Of a DNA stretch of 64,000 bases, positions 16,855 to 29,495 are shown one piece after another. Position numbers and translations under genes: made by a program. The DNA lies in NCBI RefSeq assembly GCF_017352375.1, contig NZ_JAFEVR010000004.1, positions 186,001 to 250,000 on the forward strand, read 5' to 3'. Source of the DNA: Mycolicibacterium sp. S2-37. GTDB taxonomy: Bacteria > Actinomycetota > Actinomycetes > Mycobacteriales > Mycobacteriaceae. Every line of letters starts with the position of its first letter. The stretch's first letter is position 1. The notes under the pieces are model-generated. The model saw only the letters and a list, made by a program, of their open reading frames with translations, was not told where the DNA came from and ran no database searches.

Positions 16855-18079
16855 CGTTGCGCCGCGCCAGCTCGATGTTGGCCAGGTGCTGGTTGTAGTC
16901 GCGGGTGAACACCGTCGTGCCCTGCAGGTCGATGGTCACGAAGTAGAGCCAGTCCCCCGCCGCGGGCTGCTCGGCGGCCACCAGCGCGGGCTGGCTCGGC
17001 GAGCAGATCGGCGTGGCGGGCAGGCCCGGCCGTACGTAGGTGTTCCACGGATTGTTCTGGGCGCGGTCCCCGTCGGTCGTGGCGACCTCGATGCGGTCCA
17101 GCGGATAGTTCACCGTCGAGTCGAATTCGAGGGTGCGGTTCTCGTTCAGCCGGTTGTAGATGACCCGCGCCACCTTCGCGAAGTCCTCGGGCTTGGATTC
17201 GCGCTGCACCAGCGAGGCGACGGTGAGGATCTGGTAGGGCGACATGTTCATCACCCGGGCGGTGTCGAGCAGCCCGGACTGGGCGTACCGGCTGCCGCTG
17301 GCGCGCAGCAGCGTCGACAGCGTGACCTCCGGGCCGGCCGACGGGTCGATGTTCCAGGTGCCGGGGGCGATGAGCCCCTCGATGCGGCGGTGGTCGTCGC
17401 CCATGGCGCTGACCGGCTCGACCGCCCACTCGGGCACGGCCAGTTCCGCGGGCGGGGTGTTCGCGGCCACGTTCTTGAGCTCGTCGACCGACACACAGCG
17501 CTGGGTGCCGTCGAGGTCCACACAGGTGGCCTTGGAGATCAGCGTGTAGATGCCTTCGGTGACGGCGTCGGTCTTGACGTCTCGCACATCGTCGAGCTGA
17601 CGGCCCTCGGGGATCACCAGCCGACCGACCCGGCTCTGCGGATCGGTGAGACGGTCGACCGCATCGGCCGCAGGGATCTCGGTGCGCACCTTGTAGAAGC
17701 CCGGCTGGATCGCCGACATGTCGGAGTTGTCCGACGCCGCGTCGACGAATGCCTTGACGGTGGCGACCACGTTGTGATCGAGCAGCGTCTGGCCGATCGC
17801 GGTGGTCGAGTCACCGTCGCGGACCTGGATGACGACGTCGCTCACGCCGGAGCCGGCGAAGTCGTCGCCCCCGGAGCCGAACAACCCGTGCCACATGCGT
17901 GATCCCAGGAACACCACGCCCACGATGACCGCGATCAGCACGCCCAGGGAGAGCACGCCCATCAGCCGCCGCCGCCGCCGGTTGCGCGCCGCGCGCATCC
18001 GCTCCGATCGGCTCAGACGCTGCCGCGGCGGACCGACCGCCACGGGCTCCGCGCGGTCAGGACCCCAGTCCTCAGCCAT
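16832..18079 (-). CDS. mltG: Endolytic murein transglycosylase MltG (YceG-like)
   Basis: A 415-residue membrane-anchored protein. A basic cytoplasmic tail (residues 1-38) precedes one transmembrane helix (~40-60). A LysM-like segment follows ([18 protein letters not shown]) and then the YceG lytic domain with the catalytic Glu in [16 protein letters not shown] and the family block [20 protein letters not shown]. MltG cleaves nascent glycan strands and helps set their length. The Cys pair around residues 187-195 and the insertion before the catalytic domain are longer than in E. coli but usual in mycobacteria. It overlaps the ruvX stop by 8 bases. Confidence 0.92.
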   Translation of the reverse strand: MAEDWGPDRAEPVAVGPPRQRLSRSERMRAARNRRRRRLMGVLSLGVLIAVIVGVVFLGSRMWHGLFGSGGDDFAGSGVSDVVIQVRDGDSTTAIGQTLLDHNVVATVKAFVDAASDNSDMSAIQPGFYKVRTEIPAADAVDRLTDPQSRVGRLVIPEGRQLDDVRDVKTDAVTEGIYTLISKATCVDLDGTQRCVSVDELKNVAANTPPAELAVPEWAVEPVSAMGDDHRRIEGLIAPGTWNIDPSAGPEVTLSTLLRASGSRYAQSGLLDTARVMNMSPYQILTVASLVQRESKPEDFAKVARVIYNRLNENRTLEFDSTVNYPLDRIEVATTDGDRAQNNPWNTYVRPGLPATPICSPSQPALVAAEQPAAGDWLYFVTIDLQGTTVFTRDYNQHLANIELARRNGVLDSAR

Positions 18080-18602
18080 CCATTCCCTCTCCGAAGCCCA
18101 CGTCTCGAGCTGCCAGGACTGTGCGTCGCTGGTCGAGCCAGCTCTGCAAGATTCCCACCGCCGCGACCTGGTCGATCACCGCGCGCTGGCCCTTGGCCCG
18201 CACGCCGGCGTCTCGCAGGTTTCGCTGCGCGGTGACGGTTGTCAGTCGTTCGTCGGCCATCCGCACCGGGATGGGCGCGATGCGCCGAGCGAGTGCCTCG
18301 GCGACGTCGATGGCGTCGTGCGCGGCCGGACCGGTCCGGTCGGCCAGCGTGCGCGGCAGGCCGACGATCACCTCGACCGCCTCGTGGTCGGTGACCAGCT
18401 GAGCCAATCGCCGCAGATGCCTGCCCGAGCTTTCGCGACGGACGGTCTCCACGGGGGTGGCCAGGATTCCGTCCGGGTCGCTGCATGCGACCCCGATCCG
18501 CACCGAGCCGACGTCGATGCCCAGCCGTCGGCCGCGTCCGGGATCCGGGGAGTCGGGACTGCCCCCAGGTCGGTCGGGCAGTCGGTGCTCACTGTCGGCC
18601 AC
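18072..18602 (-). CDS. ruvX: RuvX/YqgF-type Holliday-junction resolvase-like nuclease
   Basis: A 176-residue RNase H-fold protein: [18 protein letters not shown] with the first catalytic Asp, [19 protein letters not shown], and [16 protein letters not shown] with the later acidic residues. The family resolves junctions or processes rRNA (16S maturation). Start choice: GTG at 18602, with GGCGGAG eight bases upstream; the frame is open further into alaS but is shadow sequence there. It lies four bases after the alaS stop, in the order alaS-ruvX-mltG-aroE. Confidence 0.9.
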   Translation of the reverse strand: MADSEHRLPDRPGGSPDSPDPGRGRRLGIDVGSVRIGVACSDPDGILATPVETVRRESSGRHLRRLAQLVTDHEAVEVIVGLPRTLADRTGPAAHDAIDVAEALARRIAPIPVRMADERLTTVTAQRNLRDAGVRAKGQRAVIDQVAAVGILQSWLDQRRTVLAARDVGFGEGMDG

Positions 18603-18606
18603 AACG

Positions 18607-21300
<2,694 letters not shown>

Positions 21301-21386
21301 GTCTGCACGGTCCTTGTCATCTCGGGTAATAGACCGATCTACAGTACCGGTCGCAGATCATGGCCGGTCATCGCGACGACCCCCAC

Positions 21387-21788
21387 TCACCCGCCCACGA
21401 AACTCAGCCGCACAGAGCGCCGCGGGTTGTCCCGATTGAGGTCGACCAGCACCACGCTCTGCCACGTGCCCAGCAACGGTTCGCCGTCGGCGACGGGCAC
21501 TGTGACCGACGGCGACACGATCGCCGGGAGCACATGATCCGCGCCGTGCCCCGGGGAGCCGTGGCTGTGCCGGTACCGGTCGTCGCGGGGCAGTAAACGC
21601 TCGAGGGTGTCGAGCAGATCGTCGTCGGAGCCCGCGCCCGTCTCGATGATCGCGACACCCGCGGTCGCGTGCGGGACGAAGACGTTGCACAGTCCGTCCC
21701 GGCGCTGACGGCAGAACGATCGCACCGCATCGGTCAGGTCCACGATGCGCCGCCGCGAGGTGTCGACGTCGAGCAGATCGGTGTCCAT
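21387..21788 (-). CDS. YjbQ/UPF0047 family protein
   Basis: A 133-residue YjbQ-fold protein. The hallmarks are GLCNVFVPHATAGVAIIE, with the conserved His and Glu, and the H-G-x-D-H region (SPGHGADHVLPAIVSPSVTVPV) followed by GTWQSVVLVDLNRDNPRRSV. Family members show weak secondary thiamine-phosphate synthase activity, but the physiological role is unsettled. It sits just upstream of alaS, as Rv2556c does. The start at MDTDLLDVDTSRR is preferred over an extension to 21827. Confidence 0.88.
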   Translation of the reverse strand: MDTDLLDVDTSRRRIVDLTDAVRSFCRQRRDGLCNVFVPHATAGVAIIETGAGSDDDLLDTLERLLPRDDRYRHSHGSPGHGADHVLPAIVSPSVTVPVADGEPLLGTWQSVVLVDLNRDNPRRSVRLSFVGG

Positions 21789-21885
21789 GCCACCAGGGTA
21801 CGAACGCGCGCCGCGGTCGGTCGACACAGCCGTTTATCTCCCGCGCGCGCAGGGTATTTCACGATGACCGTCCCCTGGAGGAACA

Positions 21886-22200
21886 ATGACCATCACCGGC
21901 CTCATCACCGCAGTCCTGATCGGCATCGTCGTCGGCGCGCTCGGCCGCCTGCTGGTGCCCGGCAAGCAGCCGATCGGCCTGCTCGTCACCATGCTCGTCG
22001 GCATCGTGTCGGCGCTCATCGGTACCGCCGTCGCCCGCGCGATCGGCATCCCGACCGCCACCGGCGGCATCGACTGGATGGAGCTGCTCGTCCAGGTGGT
22101 CGTCGCCGCACTCGGCGTCGCGCTGGTATCGGCACTCATGGGTGGGCGTCGTCGCCGCACCGTCGTCGGCGGCCGGCGCCGCAGCGGTCTGCTTCGCTGA
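21886..22200 (+). CDS. GlsB/YeaQ/YmgE-type small membrane protein
   Basis: A 104-residue protein with three hydrophobic helices and the family pattern ITAVLIGIVVGALGRLLVPGKQPIGLLVTMLVGIVSALIG (read in parts), followed by an Arg-rich cytoplasmic tail. The family is sometimes labelled transglycosylase-associated; its real function is not known, though members are stress-induced in enterobacteria. GGAGGAAC precedes the ATG. A hairpin follows the stop. Confidence 0.85.
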   Translation: MTITGLITAVLIGIVVGALGRLLVPGKQPIGLLVTMLVGIVSALIGTAVARAIGIPTATGGIDWMELLVQVVVAALGVALVSALMGGRRRRTVVGGRRRSGLLR

Positions 22201-22215
22201 CCTCCCCCGATCGAC

Positions 22216-22245
22216 GACCCCGGCGGGCCCATGCCTGCCGGGGTC
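22216..22245 (+). terminator. Hairpin downstream of the GlsB-like gene
   Basis: GACCCCGGC (22216-22224) pairs with GCCGGGGTC (22237-22245) around a 12-base loop, 16 bases after the stop. No T-run follows, so it may be a weak or Rho-assisted terminator that insulates the IdeR-controlled promoter just downstream. Confidence 0.4.
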
Positions 22246-22262
22246 ATCGCTGTTGAACCAGC

Positions 22263-22281
22263 GTAAGTAAGGCTAGCCTCG
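22263..22281 (+). promoter_or_regulatory. IdeR-type iron box upstream of mbtM
   Basis: GTAAGTAAGGCTAGCCTCG matches about 13 of 19 positions of the mycobacterial iron box TTAGGTTAGGCTAACCTAA, with the central GGCTA-x-CCT intact. It ends 28 bases before the mbtM ATG, where bound IdeR would cover the promoter and repress in high iron. The match is seen; binding is inferred. Confidence 0.65.
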
Positions 22282-22309
22282 CTTTACCGGGCGAGGTACT
22301 GTGCTCGCG

Positions 22310-23887
22310 ATGAACTCCCTGGCAGCAGCGCTCACCAAGGCGATGACGACGTCGACGCGGGACCTGGTCCTGCTCGATCGTGCGGGCGATTGGCGGCGCC
22401 ATCCCTGGTCCGAGGTGCACGCCCGCGCGCAGAACGTCGCCGAGCGGATCGCCGACATGGACGCCGCTGCGGTCGGCGTCGTCGGCGAGCCGACCGTCGA
22501 GATGATCTCGAGCATCCTCGGCACGTTCCTCGCCGGTCACGGTGTCGCCGTGCTACCCGGCCCGATCCGGGGCGCCGCGGCCGACCAGTGGGCACACACC
22601 ACCCTGAACCGCTTCGCCGGCGCAGGCGTGGATCTGGTGCTGAGCACCGGCGACCATATTCACCAGCTCGACGCTGCGGACGACAGCATGCGGATCGTGG
22701 ACTTCCTCGACTGCGCGCACCCGGACCGGTCGGGTCCGTTCACCGCGCCGGAACCGCGCGGCGACGTGGCGATCCTGCAGGGCACCGCGGGGTCGACCGG
22801 CACGCCGCGGACCGTCGTGCTCTCGCCCGACGCGGTGCTGGCCAATCTGCGGGGGCTCAACGCGCGCACCGGCTCCGGTCAGGGCGACGCGGGGTGCTCG
22901 TGGCTTCCGCTCTACCACGACATGGGTCTGAGCTTCCTGCTGTCGGGCGCCATCGTCGGCGGTGAGACGTGGCAGGCTCCGACGTCGGCGTTCCAGGCGT
23001 CGCCGTTCCGCTGGCTCAACTGGCTCTCCGAGAGCCGTGCGACCTTCACCGCGGCGCCGAACATGGCGTTCGGCATGATCGGCAAGTACGCCCGCCGCGT
23101 CACCGGCGTCGACCTGTCGCATCTGCGCTTCGCACTCAACGGCGGCGAGCCGGTGGACTGTGACCTGACGGGCCGCTTCGCCACCGAGATGGCCCGGTTC
23201 GGGTTCTCCGCCGGCGCCCTGTCCCCTTCCTACGGTCTTGCCGAATCAACTTGTGCGGTAACGGTTCCCGTCCCGGGCACGGGCCTGATCGTCGATGAGA
23301 CCCAGGTGGTGTCCGACGCCGGCCGGGCGGTCCGCAGGCACGCCGTCCTGGGCGATCCGATCGACGGTATGGAATTGCGGATCGTGCCCGACGACACCTC
23401 GGAGGTCACCGGACGGGAGGTCGGCGAGATCGAGATCCGCGGGACGTCGATGATGTCGGGCTATCGCGGTGGCCCGGCGCTGGCACCCGGCGACTGGTTC
23501 GCCACCGGGGATGTCGGTTATCTCGTCGACGGCGGGCTGGTGGTGTGCGGCCGCGCCAAGGACATCATCACCGTCGCGGGACGCAATGTGTTCCCGGCCG
23601 AGGTCGAACAGGTCGCGGCCCAGATCGCCGGGGTCCGGGAGGGTGCCGTGGTCGCGGTCGGCACCGGTGAGGGCTCCATCCGTCCGGGTCTGGTGATCGC
23701 CGCCGAGTTCCGCGGCCGCGACGAGGACGGCGCCCGCAGCCAGCTGCTGCAGCAGGTCGCCTCGCAGTGCGGGGTGGTGCCCGCCGACGTGCTGTTCGTC
23801 AAACCCGGATCGCTGCCGCGCACCTCGTCGGGCAAGCTGCGCCGCTTCGAGGTCAAGGCCAGCATCGAGGCCGGCCAGCTCGTCTAA
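22310..23887 (+). CDS. mbtM: Mycobactin fatty-acyl-AMP ligase MbtM (FadD33-like)
   Basis: A 525-residue adenylate-forming enzyme that activates a long-chain fatty acid for the lysine side chain of mycobactin. It follows MbtM closely: [19 protein letters not shown] (P-loop-like), [81 protein letters not shown] and [12 protein letters not shown] with the catalytic Lys. The ATG aligns with M. tuberculosis MbtM; a GTG at 22301 has a better-spaced GAGG. An iron box lies just upstream. In other mycobacteria mbtM lies beside mbtK, mbtL and mbtN; none of these is here, so this copy is solitary. Confidence 0.88.
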   Translation: MNSLAAALTKAMTTSTRDLVLLDRAGDWRRHPWSEVHARAQNVAERIADMDAAAVGVVGEPTVEMISSILGTFLAGHGVAVLPGPIRGAAADQWAHTTLNRFAGAGVDLVLSTGDHIHQLDAADDSMRIVDFLDCAHPDRSGPFTAPEPRGDVAILQGTAGSTGTPRTVVLSPDAVLANLRGLNARTGSGQGDAGCSWLPLYHDMGLSFLLSGAIVGGETWQAPTSAFQASPFRWLNWLSESRATFTAAPNMAFGMIGKYARRVTGVDLSHLRFALNGGEPVDCDLTGRFATEMARFGFSAGALSPSYGLAESTCAVTVPVPGTGLIVDETQVVSDAGRAVRRHAVLGDPIDGMELRIVPDDTSEVTGREVGEIEIRGTSMMSGYRGGPALAPGDWFATGDVGYLVDGGLVVCGRAKDIITVAGRNVFPAEVEQVAAQIAGVREGAVVAVGTGEGSIRPGLVIAAEFRGRDEDGARSQLLQQVASQCGVVPADVLFVKPGSLPRTSSGKLRRFEVKASIEAGQLV

Positions 23888-23899
23888 CGCTCGACGGCG

Positions 23900-24916
23900 T
23901 CAGTGCCCGAGCGCGTTGACCACCCGGCCGAACACACCGGGCAGTGCGGCGGCAGCCGGGGTGATGCGGGAGCGCACCGGGCCGTAGCCGCTCGCGTGCA
24001 GCAGCCCGGCGGTGAGCATCCGGTAGCGCCGGGTCAGCTGGCGCCAGCGCCGGTCGTAATCGGCGGTGCGCCCGGCGATCACACATTCGACGAGCAGTTC
24101 GGCCGCCCCGAAGGCCAGTCCGAGCCCTTCGCCGGTCAGCGCGTCGACATAGCCGGCCGCGTCACCGACCAGCAGCACCCGGCCCGCGGTGCGGTGGCGT
24201 ACCTTCTGGCGCAGCGGACCCGCCGCCCGGTCGGTGCCGTGGGCGTGGCCGGCGATCCGGGCGGCCAGATCGGGGAAGTGCTGCAGGCTCTCGGCGAAGC
24301 CGCCGCGACTGGATTTGAGAATCGCCACACCGACGCAGTCATCGGCCACCGGCGTGACGTAGGCCTCCGCGAGCGTGGACCAGTGCACCTCGACGCAGTC
24401 CGACCAGGGCTCGACCGTGATGTGCCTGCGAATTCCCCAGCGCCGCCGGTCCCCCGCGGACTGCGCCAGTCCGAGCGATCTGCGGATCGGCGAATGCAGG
24501 CCGTCGGCGGCGGCCAGATAGCGGGCGCGGATCCCGGCCGCGGTCACCGACCGGTCGTCCTGGACGACCTCTGCGACCTCACCGATCTCGACGTGCACCC
24601 CGGCGGCCTGCGCGGCCTCGAACAGCGCGGCGTGCAGGACGGTGCGGCGAACCCCGCGTCCCGCTCCGGACCGGAAGCGGGCCTCCACCCGATGGGCGCT
24701 GTCCAGATAGGCGATGCCGTGGAAATCACGACCCTTCACCACGGCGCCCATCCGCTCGAGGGCCTGGATCGAATGCGGCATCAACCCTTCGCCGCACGCC
24801 TTGTCGATGGTGCCGCGGCGCCGTTCCACCACCACCACCTCGAGACCCGCCCGTGCGGCGTGCACCGCGGTGGCCAGGCCCGCGGGCCCGCCCCCGACGA
24901 CGAGCAGATCGATCAC
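23900..24916 (-). CDS. Geranylgeranyl-reductase-like FAD-dependent oxidoreductase
   Basis: A 338-residue flavoprotein of the geranylgeranyl reductase/PHBH superfamily. It has the N-terminal GGGPAG dinucleotide motif with VVVERRRGTIDKACGEGLMP, the motif AADGLHSPIRR, and GRVLLVGDAAGYVDALTGEGLGLAFGAAELL. The GTG at 24916 overlaps the stop of the methyltransferase (GTGA). It is the last gene of the type III PKS unit. By analogy with Streptomyces clusters that pair a type III PKS, a methyltransferase and a flavoprotein hydroxylase, it may hydroxylate or reduce the polyketide lipid; this is inference. Confidence 0.82.
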   Translation of the reverse strand: MIDLLVVGGGPAGLATAVHAARAGLEVVVVERRRGTIDKACGEGLMPHSIQALERMGAVVKGRDFHGIAYLDSAHRVEARFRSGAGRGVRRTVLHAALFEAAQAAGVHVEIGEVAEVVQDDRSVTAAGIRARYLAAADGLHSPIRRSLGLAQSAGDRRRWGIRRHITVEPWSDCVEVHWSTLAEAYVTPVADDCVGVAILKSSRGGFAESLQHFPDLAARIAGHAHGTDRAAGPLRQKVRHRTAGRVLLVGDAAGYVDALTGEGLGLAFGAAELLVECVIAGRTADYDRRWRQLTRRYRMLTAGLLHASGYGPVRSRITPAAAALPGVFGRVVNALGH

Positions 24917-25431
24917 TCCAGGCTTTCCAGTGCGGTGTTCTCCACCGAGATCCGGGTACGCAGCAGCGCGGCGTTGAGCAGTGAGAAGACCGCGGCGGTG
25001 ATCCATGCACCGCCCGCGAGCGGCAGCGCCACCCCCTCCGCCACCACCGCGACGTAATTGGGGTGCGGGATCAGCCGGTAGGGTCCGCGCGCCACCCGCG
25101 CCGCGCCCGGGATCACCACCACCCGGGTGTTCCACTGACGTCCCAGCGTGGTGATGCACCACCACCGCAGCACCTGGGCGAGCACGACGGCCACCAGAGC
25201 GGGGCCGGTGACGCGGCGCGACGGGGCGCGGCGCAACCGGGCGGCCTCGGCGAGGCAGCCGGCGAGCAGGCCGGTGTGCAGTGCCACCATGACCGGATAG
25301 TGACCGGCCCCAAACTCTTTGCCGCCCTGCGCCCGGCTCCACGCCAGATTCCGCTGCGACACAACGAGTTCGGCGACCCGCTCGGCGGCGACGAGACCGA
25401 TGAGCAGCGGGTAGCGCGAGCGGCGCGTCAT
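24913..25431 (-). CDS. ICMT-family membrane methyltransferase (first copy)
   Basis: A 172-residue polytopic protein of the isoprenylcysteine carboxyl methyltransferase family. The family motif is [24 protein letters not shown], where the His-Pro-Asn-Tyr block binds S-adenosylmethionine; [11 protein letters not shown] precedes it and hydrophobic helices flank it. Bacterial relatives next to type III PKSs (the BpsB/YpbQ type) O-methylate alkylpyrones. The ATG at 25431 overlaps the PKS stop (ATGA), and the stop overlaps the flavoprotein start, so the three genes are coupled. A clear paralogue lies at 28983-29483. Confidence 0.85.
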   Translation of the reverse strand: MTRRSRYPLLIGLVAAERVAELVVSQRNLAWSRAQGGKEFGAGHYPVMVALHTGLLAGCLAEAARLRRAPSRRVTGPALVAVVLAQVLRWWCITTLGRQWNTRVVVIPGAARVARGPYRLIPHPNYVAVVAEGVALPLAGGAWITAAVFSLLNAALLRTRISVENTALESLE

Positions 25432-26495
25432 TGCCACCGCATCAGGACGAGCTCGGAGCAGAATCCCGGACCCATGGCCATGAGCAGACCCGGGCTGCCC
25501 GCCGGTGGCTTCTTGCGGATGGTGTCCCGCAGTACGTGCAGGACCGACGACGACGACAGGTTGCCGACCTCGGCCAGGGAGCGCCACGTCAGCTCCAGCG
25601 CATCGTCGGGCAGGCCGAGTGTCGAGGTGATCGCCTCGATGACCTTGGGGCCGCCGGGGTGGCTGACCCATGCGCCGATGTCGGGAACGCTCAGCCCGTG
25701 CGACGCCAGGAACTCCACGACATCGTCGCCCAGATAGCGTTCGACGAACGCGGGCACCTCGGGGCTGAGCACGATCTCGAAACCGTGGGTGCCGATGTCC
25801 CAGCCCATGGTGCGCAGCGAATCCGGGTAGAGGTGGCTGCGGGAGTCCAGGACGATCGGGCCGCCGGCGCCGATCTCCTCGGCGCGGCGCTCACCGACGG
25901 CGACGACCGCCGAAGCGCCGTCACCGAACAGCGCACCGGCCACCAGGGTCGCCATCGACGGGTGATGCTTACGGGTCAGCGAACACAGTTCGACCGAGAC
26001 GAGGACCGCGACCGCGTCGGGTGCGCCGCGCAGATAGTCGTGTAGGCGGGCGATACCGGCAGCGCCTGCGACACAACCCAATCCGAACACCGGGACGCGA
26101 CGCACGTCGGGTCGCAGACCCACCCGCGCGGCGATGCGGGCATCCAGGGAAGGGACGGCCGCGCCGGTGACGGTGGTGGTCATGATGAGGTCCACATCGG
26201 CGGGTGTGAGTCCCGCCTCGTCGAGCGCACCCATGAGCGCCTCGGCACCGAGATCGGTGGCGTGCTCGATGAACAGCCGGTTCGACTCGCCGAAGTCGTC
26301 GAGCGTGGTGTACTGCTCGATCGGCAGCGTGAGGTAGCGGGTGTTGACCTTGGCACTGGTGTGCAGGGCGGAGACGATCGGCTCGACGTCCTCGTAGCCG
26401 GGGAGCGCCAGCAGCGCCCGGGTCACCTCGTCCTGGGTGTAGCGGTGAGCTGGGAGCGCGCCGCTGACACCGGCGATCGAACTGGTGGTTGCCAT
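25428..26495 (-). CDS. Type III polyketide synthase (Pks10/Pks11-like), first copy
   Basis: A 355-residue chalcone-synthase-fold homodimeric enzyme that extends an acyl starter with malonyl-type units and cyclises it. The catalytic triad is visible: Cys141 ([11 protein letters not shown]), His279 ([10 protein letters not shown]) and Asn312 ([10 protein letters not shown]). [12 protein letters not shown] and the C-terminal [18 protein letters not shown] are typical, and the sequence runs close to M. tuberculosis Pks11. Such enzymes make long-chain alkylpyrones or alkylresorcinols. The ATG at 26495 has AGGA at good spacing; an ATG at 26504 is the alternative, and the frame is open well beyond but as MMPL shadow. 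Confidence 0.92.
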   Translation of the reverse strand: MATTSSIAGVSGALPAHRYTQDEVTRALLALPGYEDVEPIVSALHTSAKVNTRYLTLPIEQYTTLDDFGESNRLFIEHATDLGAEALMGALDEAGLTPADVDLIMTTTVTGAAVPSLDARIAARVGLRPDVRRVPVFGLGCVAGAAGIARLHDYLRGAPDAVAVLVSVELCSLTRKHHPSMATLVAGALFGDGASAVVAVGERRAEEIGAGGPIVLDSRSHLYPDSLRTMGWDIGTHGFEIVLSPEVPAFVERYLGDDVVEFLASHGLSVPDIGAWVSHPGGPKVIEAITSTLGLPDDALELTWRSLAEVGNLSSSSVLHVLRDTIRKKPPAGSPGLLMAMGPGFCSELVLMRWQ

Positions 26496-26542
26496 GTCGG
26501 ACATCCTATTTCGGGTGGGGGCACCACGGGGGTCTACATCGG

Positions 26543-28816
26543 TCACGTGCGGCTCTCCAGCGAGACAGCAGCGGCCGCAACAGGTTCGGCAGGCGGACCC
26601 TCTCGGAGACCGAGACGGTCGTGCAATTTCACCAGCGGCCGCGGCGCCCACCAGTTGTAGGTCCCCGCCACCCGCATGAAGGCGGGCACGAGCACCATCC
26701 GCACCAGTGTGGCGTCGGTCAGCACGGCCAACGTCAGGCCCAGGCCGAACATCCGCATGAACGACACGTTGGCAGCGATCAGCGCGGCGAACGAGATCGA
26801 CATGACCAGTGCGGCAGCGGTGACGACCCGGCCGGTGTGCGCGAGCCCGAGGGCGACACTCTCGGCGACGTCGGCCGGCCTGCGACCGGACGCGAGCCAG
26901 AATTCGCGGATCCGCGACATCAAGAACACCTCGTAGTCCATCGACAGGCCGAAGGCGATGCAGAACAGCAGCACCGGCACATTGGCCACCAGCGTTCCCG
27001 TTGGTGTGGTGCCGAGCGCGCTGAGATGGCCCTCTTGGAAGATCCACACCATCGCACCGAACGCCGCGGTCAGCGAAAGGACGTTCAGCACAAGCGCTTT
27101 GAGCGGAAGGACGACGCTGCCGGTGAGCAGGAACAGCAGGCAGAACGTGCTGACGGCGATCAGCCCGAGCACCAGCGGCAGCTTCGAGGTGATCGCGTCG
27201 ACGCTGTCCCGGTTGCTCTGCGCGATGCCGGCCAGCTCGACGGATTTGCCATCGGGCGGAGCGATCTCGTGCAGCCGGTCGAGCTGCGTCGCAGACGCGT
27301 CGGAGAACAGCGGGGCCGACGTCGACACCGTGAGGAAGGCGCTGTCGTCGCGTTCACCGGCGGGCGCGGTCGGCGGTCCGGCCTGACGGCCGTCGACGAA
27401 CGTGCCGACCGGCGCGGAGACCGAGATGACGTCGGGTACCCGGGACAGTTCACCGGCGTAGCGCGCCATCTCGTCGGAGCTGACGCCGCGCGAATCCGGG
27501 AACACGACGGTGACGGCGGTGGCGCTGTTGTCGACGAATTCGGTGCGCAATTGATCGCCCACCTGGTGGGCGGAGGCGGTCGTCGGCAGCACGCGTTCAT
27601 CGGGCAGACCCCAGCGCACACCGAGGAACGGGGCGCCGGCGAAGAGCAGCAACGCGACGACGGCCAATCCGATCGGCACGGCGCGGCGCATGACGAACTT
27701 CGTGGAGCGGTACCAGAAGAGCCGTTCGACCGGCTTGGGCTCGGGCGTCGGGCGGCGCAGCAGCCGCCGGCCGAGGCGACGCACGTCGAGCGCGTCGATG
27801 CGGTCTCCGAGCAGGACGATCGCCGCCGGCGTCACGATCAGGGCCGCCAGCGCCGCGAACACCACGGTGGCGACGCCGGCATAGGCGAACGACTTCAGGA
27901 AGTACATCGGGAACAGCACCATGGTGATCATGGGCAGCGCGACCGTCGTCGCGGAGAACACCACCGTGCGGCCCGCGGTGACCATCATCCGCGTCAGCGC
28001 CGTCTCGCGACTCGCCCCGCCTGCCAGTTCGTCGCGGTAGCGGCTGACCATCAGCAGGGTGTAGTCGATCGCCAGCGCGAGCCCCATCGCCATGCACAGA
28101 TTCAGCGCGAACACCGACACGTCGGTGAGGAACGTGATGGCGTGCAGCACCGCGAGCGAGCACACGATCCCGATCAGCCCGACGCCGACCGGTACCGCGG
28201 CGGCCAGCAGACCGCCGAACACCCACACCAGGACCAGGAAGCTGAACGGAATCGCGATCGACTCCATCAGCAGAAGGTCCTGCTGGGTCTGCTTGGTGAT
28301 CTGGTTGTTGACCATGGCGACACCACCGGCGCGCACGGTCACCCCGTCGCGCTCACTGACCTCGCCGCCGATGGCGTCGGTCAGTGCCTTGGCGTTGGTG
28401 TCGGCGAGTTTCTCCCCGCCGGTGACGCCGGCGACGACCAGACCGGCCCGGCCGTTCTCGCTGATCAGACCGGCAGCGGCCGGATCTTTGACGGTCCACG
28501 CCGAGGTCACCGAGGCGACGTTGGGAGAGTTGCGCAACTGGTCGACGATCTCGGTGCCCACCCGACTGGCGGCTGCGCCGGTGGCGCCGTCGGGTGCGGT
28601 GACGGTGATGAGCAGTTGCACGTCACCCTGGTCGAACCGTTCGGCGAGCAGCGACTGCGCATGCGACGACTCCGCTGCCGGATCAGCGAAACCGCCGGCG
28701 GCCAGTTTGCCCGCCACCGGCACCCCGAATACCCCGGCAGCCACCGCGACGAACAATGCGAAGCAGATGATGCGTCGTGGTGCGGCGATCGAGAGCGCTG
28801 CCAGGCGCGCTAACAC
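26543..28816 (-). CDS. MMPL/RND-family lipid transporter
   Basis: A 757-residue protein with the duplicated RND layout: helix 1, a large extracytoplasmic domain (residues ~35-190), helices 2-6, a cytoplasmic linker (~345-370), a second external domain and helices 8-12. The Asp-Tyr pairs of the proton path are visible as [19 protein letters not shown] and [18 protein letters not shown]. Mycobacterial MMPL proteins export lipids and polyketides. Placed between two PKS-methyltransferase pairs on the same strand, it is the likely exporter of their product. GTG start; the upstream gap of 166 bases may hold a second promoter. Confidence 0.9.
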   Translation of the reverse strand: MLARLAALSIAAPRRIICFALFVAVAAGVFGVPVAGKLAAGGFADPAAESSHAQSLLAERFDQGDVQLLITVTAPDGATGAAASRVGTEIVDQLRNSPNVASVTSAWTVKDPAAAGLISENGRAGLVVAGVTGGEKLADTNAKALTDAIGGEVSERDGVTVRAGGVAMVNNQITKQTQQDLLLMESIAIPFSFLVLVWVFGGLLAAAVPVGVGLIGIVCSLAVLHAITFLTDVSVFALNLCMAMGLALAIDYTLLMVSRYRDELAGGASRETALTRMMVTAGRTVVFSATTVALPMITMVLFPMYFLKSFAYAGVATVVFAALAALIVTPAAIVLLGDRIDALDVRRLGRRLLRRPTPEPKPVERLFWYRSTKFVMRRAVPIGLAVVALLLFAGAPFLGVRWGLPDERVLPTTASAHQVGDQLRTEFVDNSATAVTVVFPDSRGVSSDEMARYAGELSRVPDVISVSAPVGTFVDGRQAGPPTAPAGERDDSAFLTVSTSAPLFSDASATQLDRLHEIAPPDGKSVELAGIAQSNRDSVDAITSKLPLVLGLIAVSTFCLLFLLTGSVVLPLKALVLNVLSLTAAFGAMVWIFQEGHLSALGTTPTGTLVANVPVLLFCIAFGLSMDYEVFLMSRIREFWLASGRRPADVAESVALGLAHTGRVVTAAALVMSISFAALIAANVSFMRMFGLGLTLAVLTDATLVRMVLVPAFMRVAGTYNWWAPRPLVKLHDRLGLREGPPAEPVAAAAVSLESRT

Positions 28817-28982
28817 GTACGGCTCGCCTGGGCCGGGCGCGTCCGAGGACGGGCGTCACCTGCCGAATCAGGACGCGATGCGGTCTGCACCGCGACATCC
28901 TGCCCCACCCGGACCGCGCGCGGTGTGCTACCCGGACCCGCCCGCTGCCGGGCGATTCCGCTGTGGCTGCACCGCTGACGGG

Positions 28983-29483
28983 TCATGCGTATCCCAATGC
29001 GTCGTTCTCGGCGCGGATCCGAACGCTGAGCAGCAGGGCGTTCGCCACGCTGAACGCGATCGCGGTGACCCACGCTGAATGCACGAGCGGCAGCGCCGCC
29101 ACCTCCGCGGTAACGGCAGTGTAGTTCGGGTGGTGCAGCCATCGGTAGGGTCCGCGCCGAACCAGCGAAGCGCCCGGGATGACGATCAGGCGCGGGTTCC
29201 AGTGCTTTCCGAGGGCGGATACACACCACCAGCGAACGGCGGTGCTCGCCGCGACGACGGCCACCATGGGCCAGCCCAGCCACGGGATGAAGGGCCGGTG
29301 CGCACCGGCGACCTCCACGACGCACGACGCCAGCAGCAGTGCGTGCATCGCCACCATCACCGGATAGTGCCCCTGCCCGAACTCACGCCCGCCGCGGCCG
29401 ATCGACCAACGGGTGTTGCGGCGCGAGACCACCAGTTCCAGCAGCCGCTCGACGCCGACCGCGAGGACGAAGAGGTAGTACAT
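28983..29483 (-). CDS. ICMT-family membrane methyltransferase (second copy)
   Basis: A 166-residue paralogue of the protein at 24913-25431. It shares [58 protein letters not shown] and the signature RRGPYRWLHHPNYTAVTAEVAALPL. Four to five membrane helices are predicted. It follows the second PKS gene by 12 bases and precedes the MMPL gene, so each PKS has its own methyltransferase. The probable reaction is O-methylation of a polyketide lipid; this is inferred from BpsB-type relatives. Confidence 0.85.
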   Translation of the reverse strand: MYYLFVLAVGVERLLELVVSRRNTRWSIGRGGREFGQGHYPVMVAMHALLLASCVVEVAGAHRPFIPWLGWPMVAVVAASTAVRWWCVSALGKHWNPRLIVIPGASLVRRGPYRWLHHPNYTAVTAEVAALPLVHSAWVTAIAFSVANALLLSVRIRAENDALGYA

Positions 29484-29495
29484 GACCGGTACCCC

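Noticed and set aside
26489..28813. Long plus-strand frame opposite the MMPL gene
   Set aside because: His/Arg/Gln-rich shadow translation; the MMPL frame has all RND motifs.
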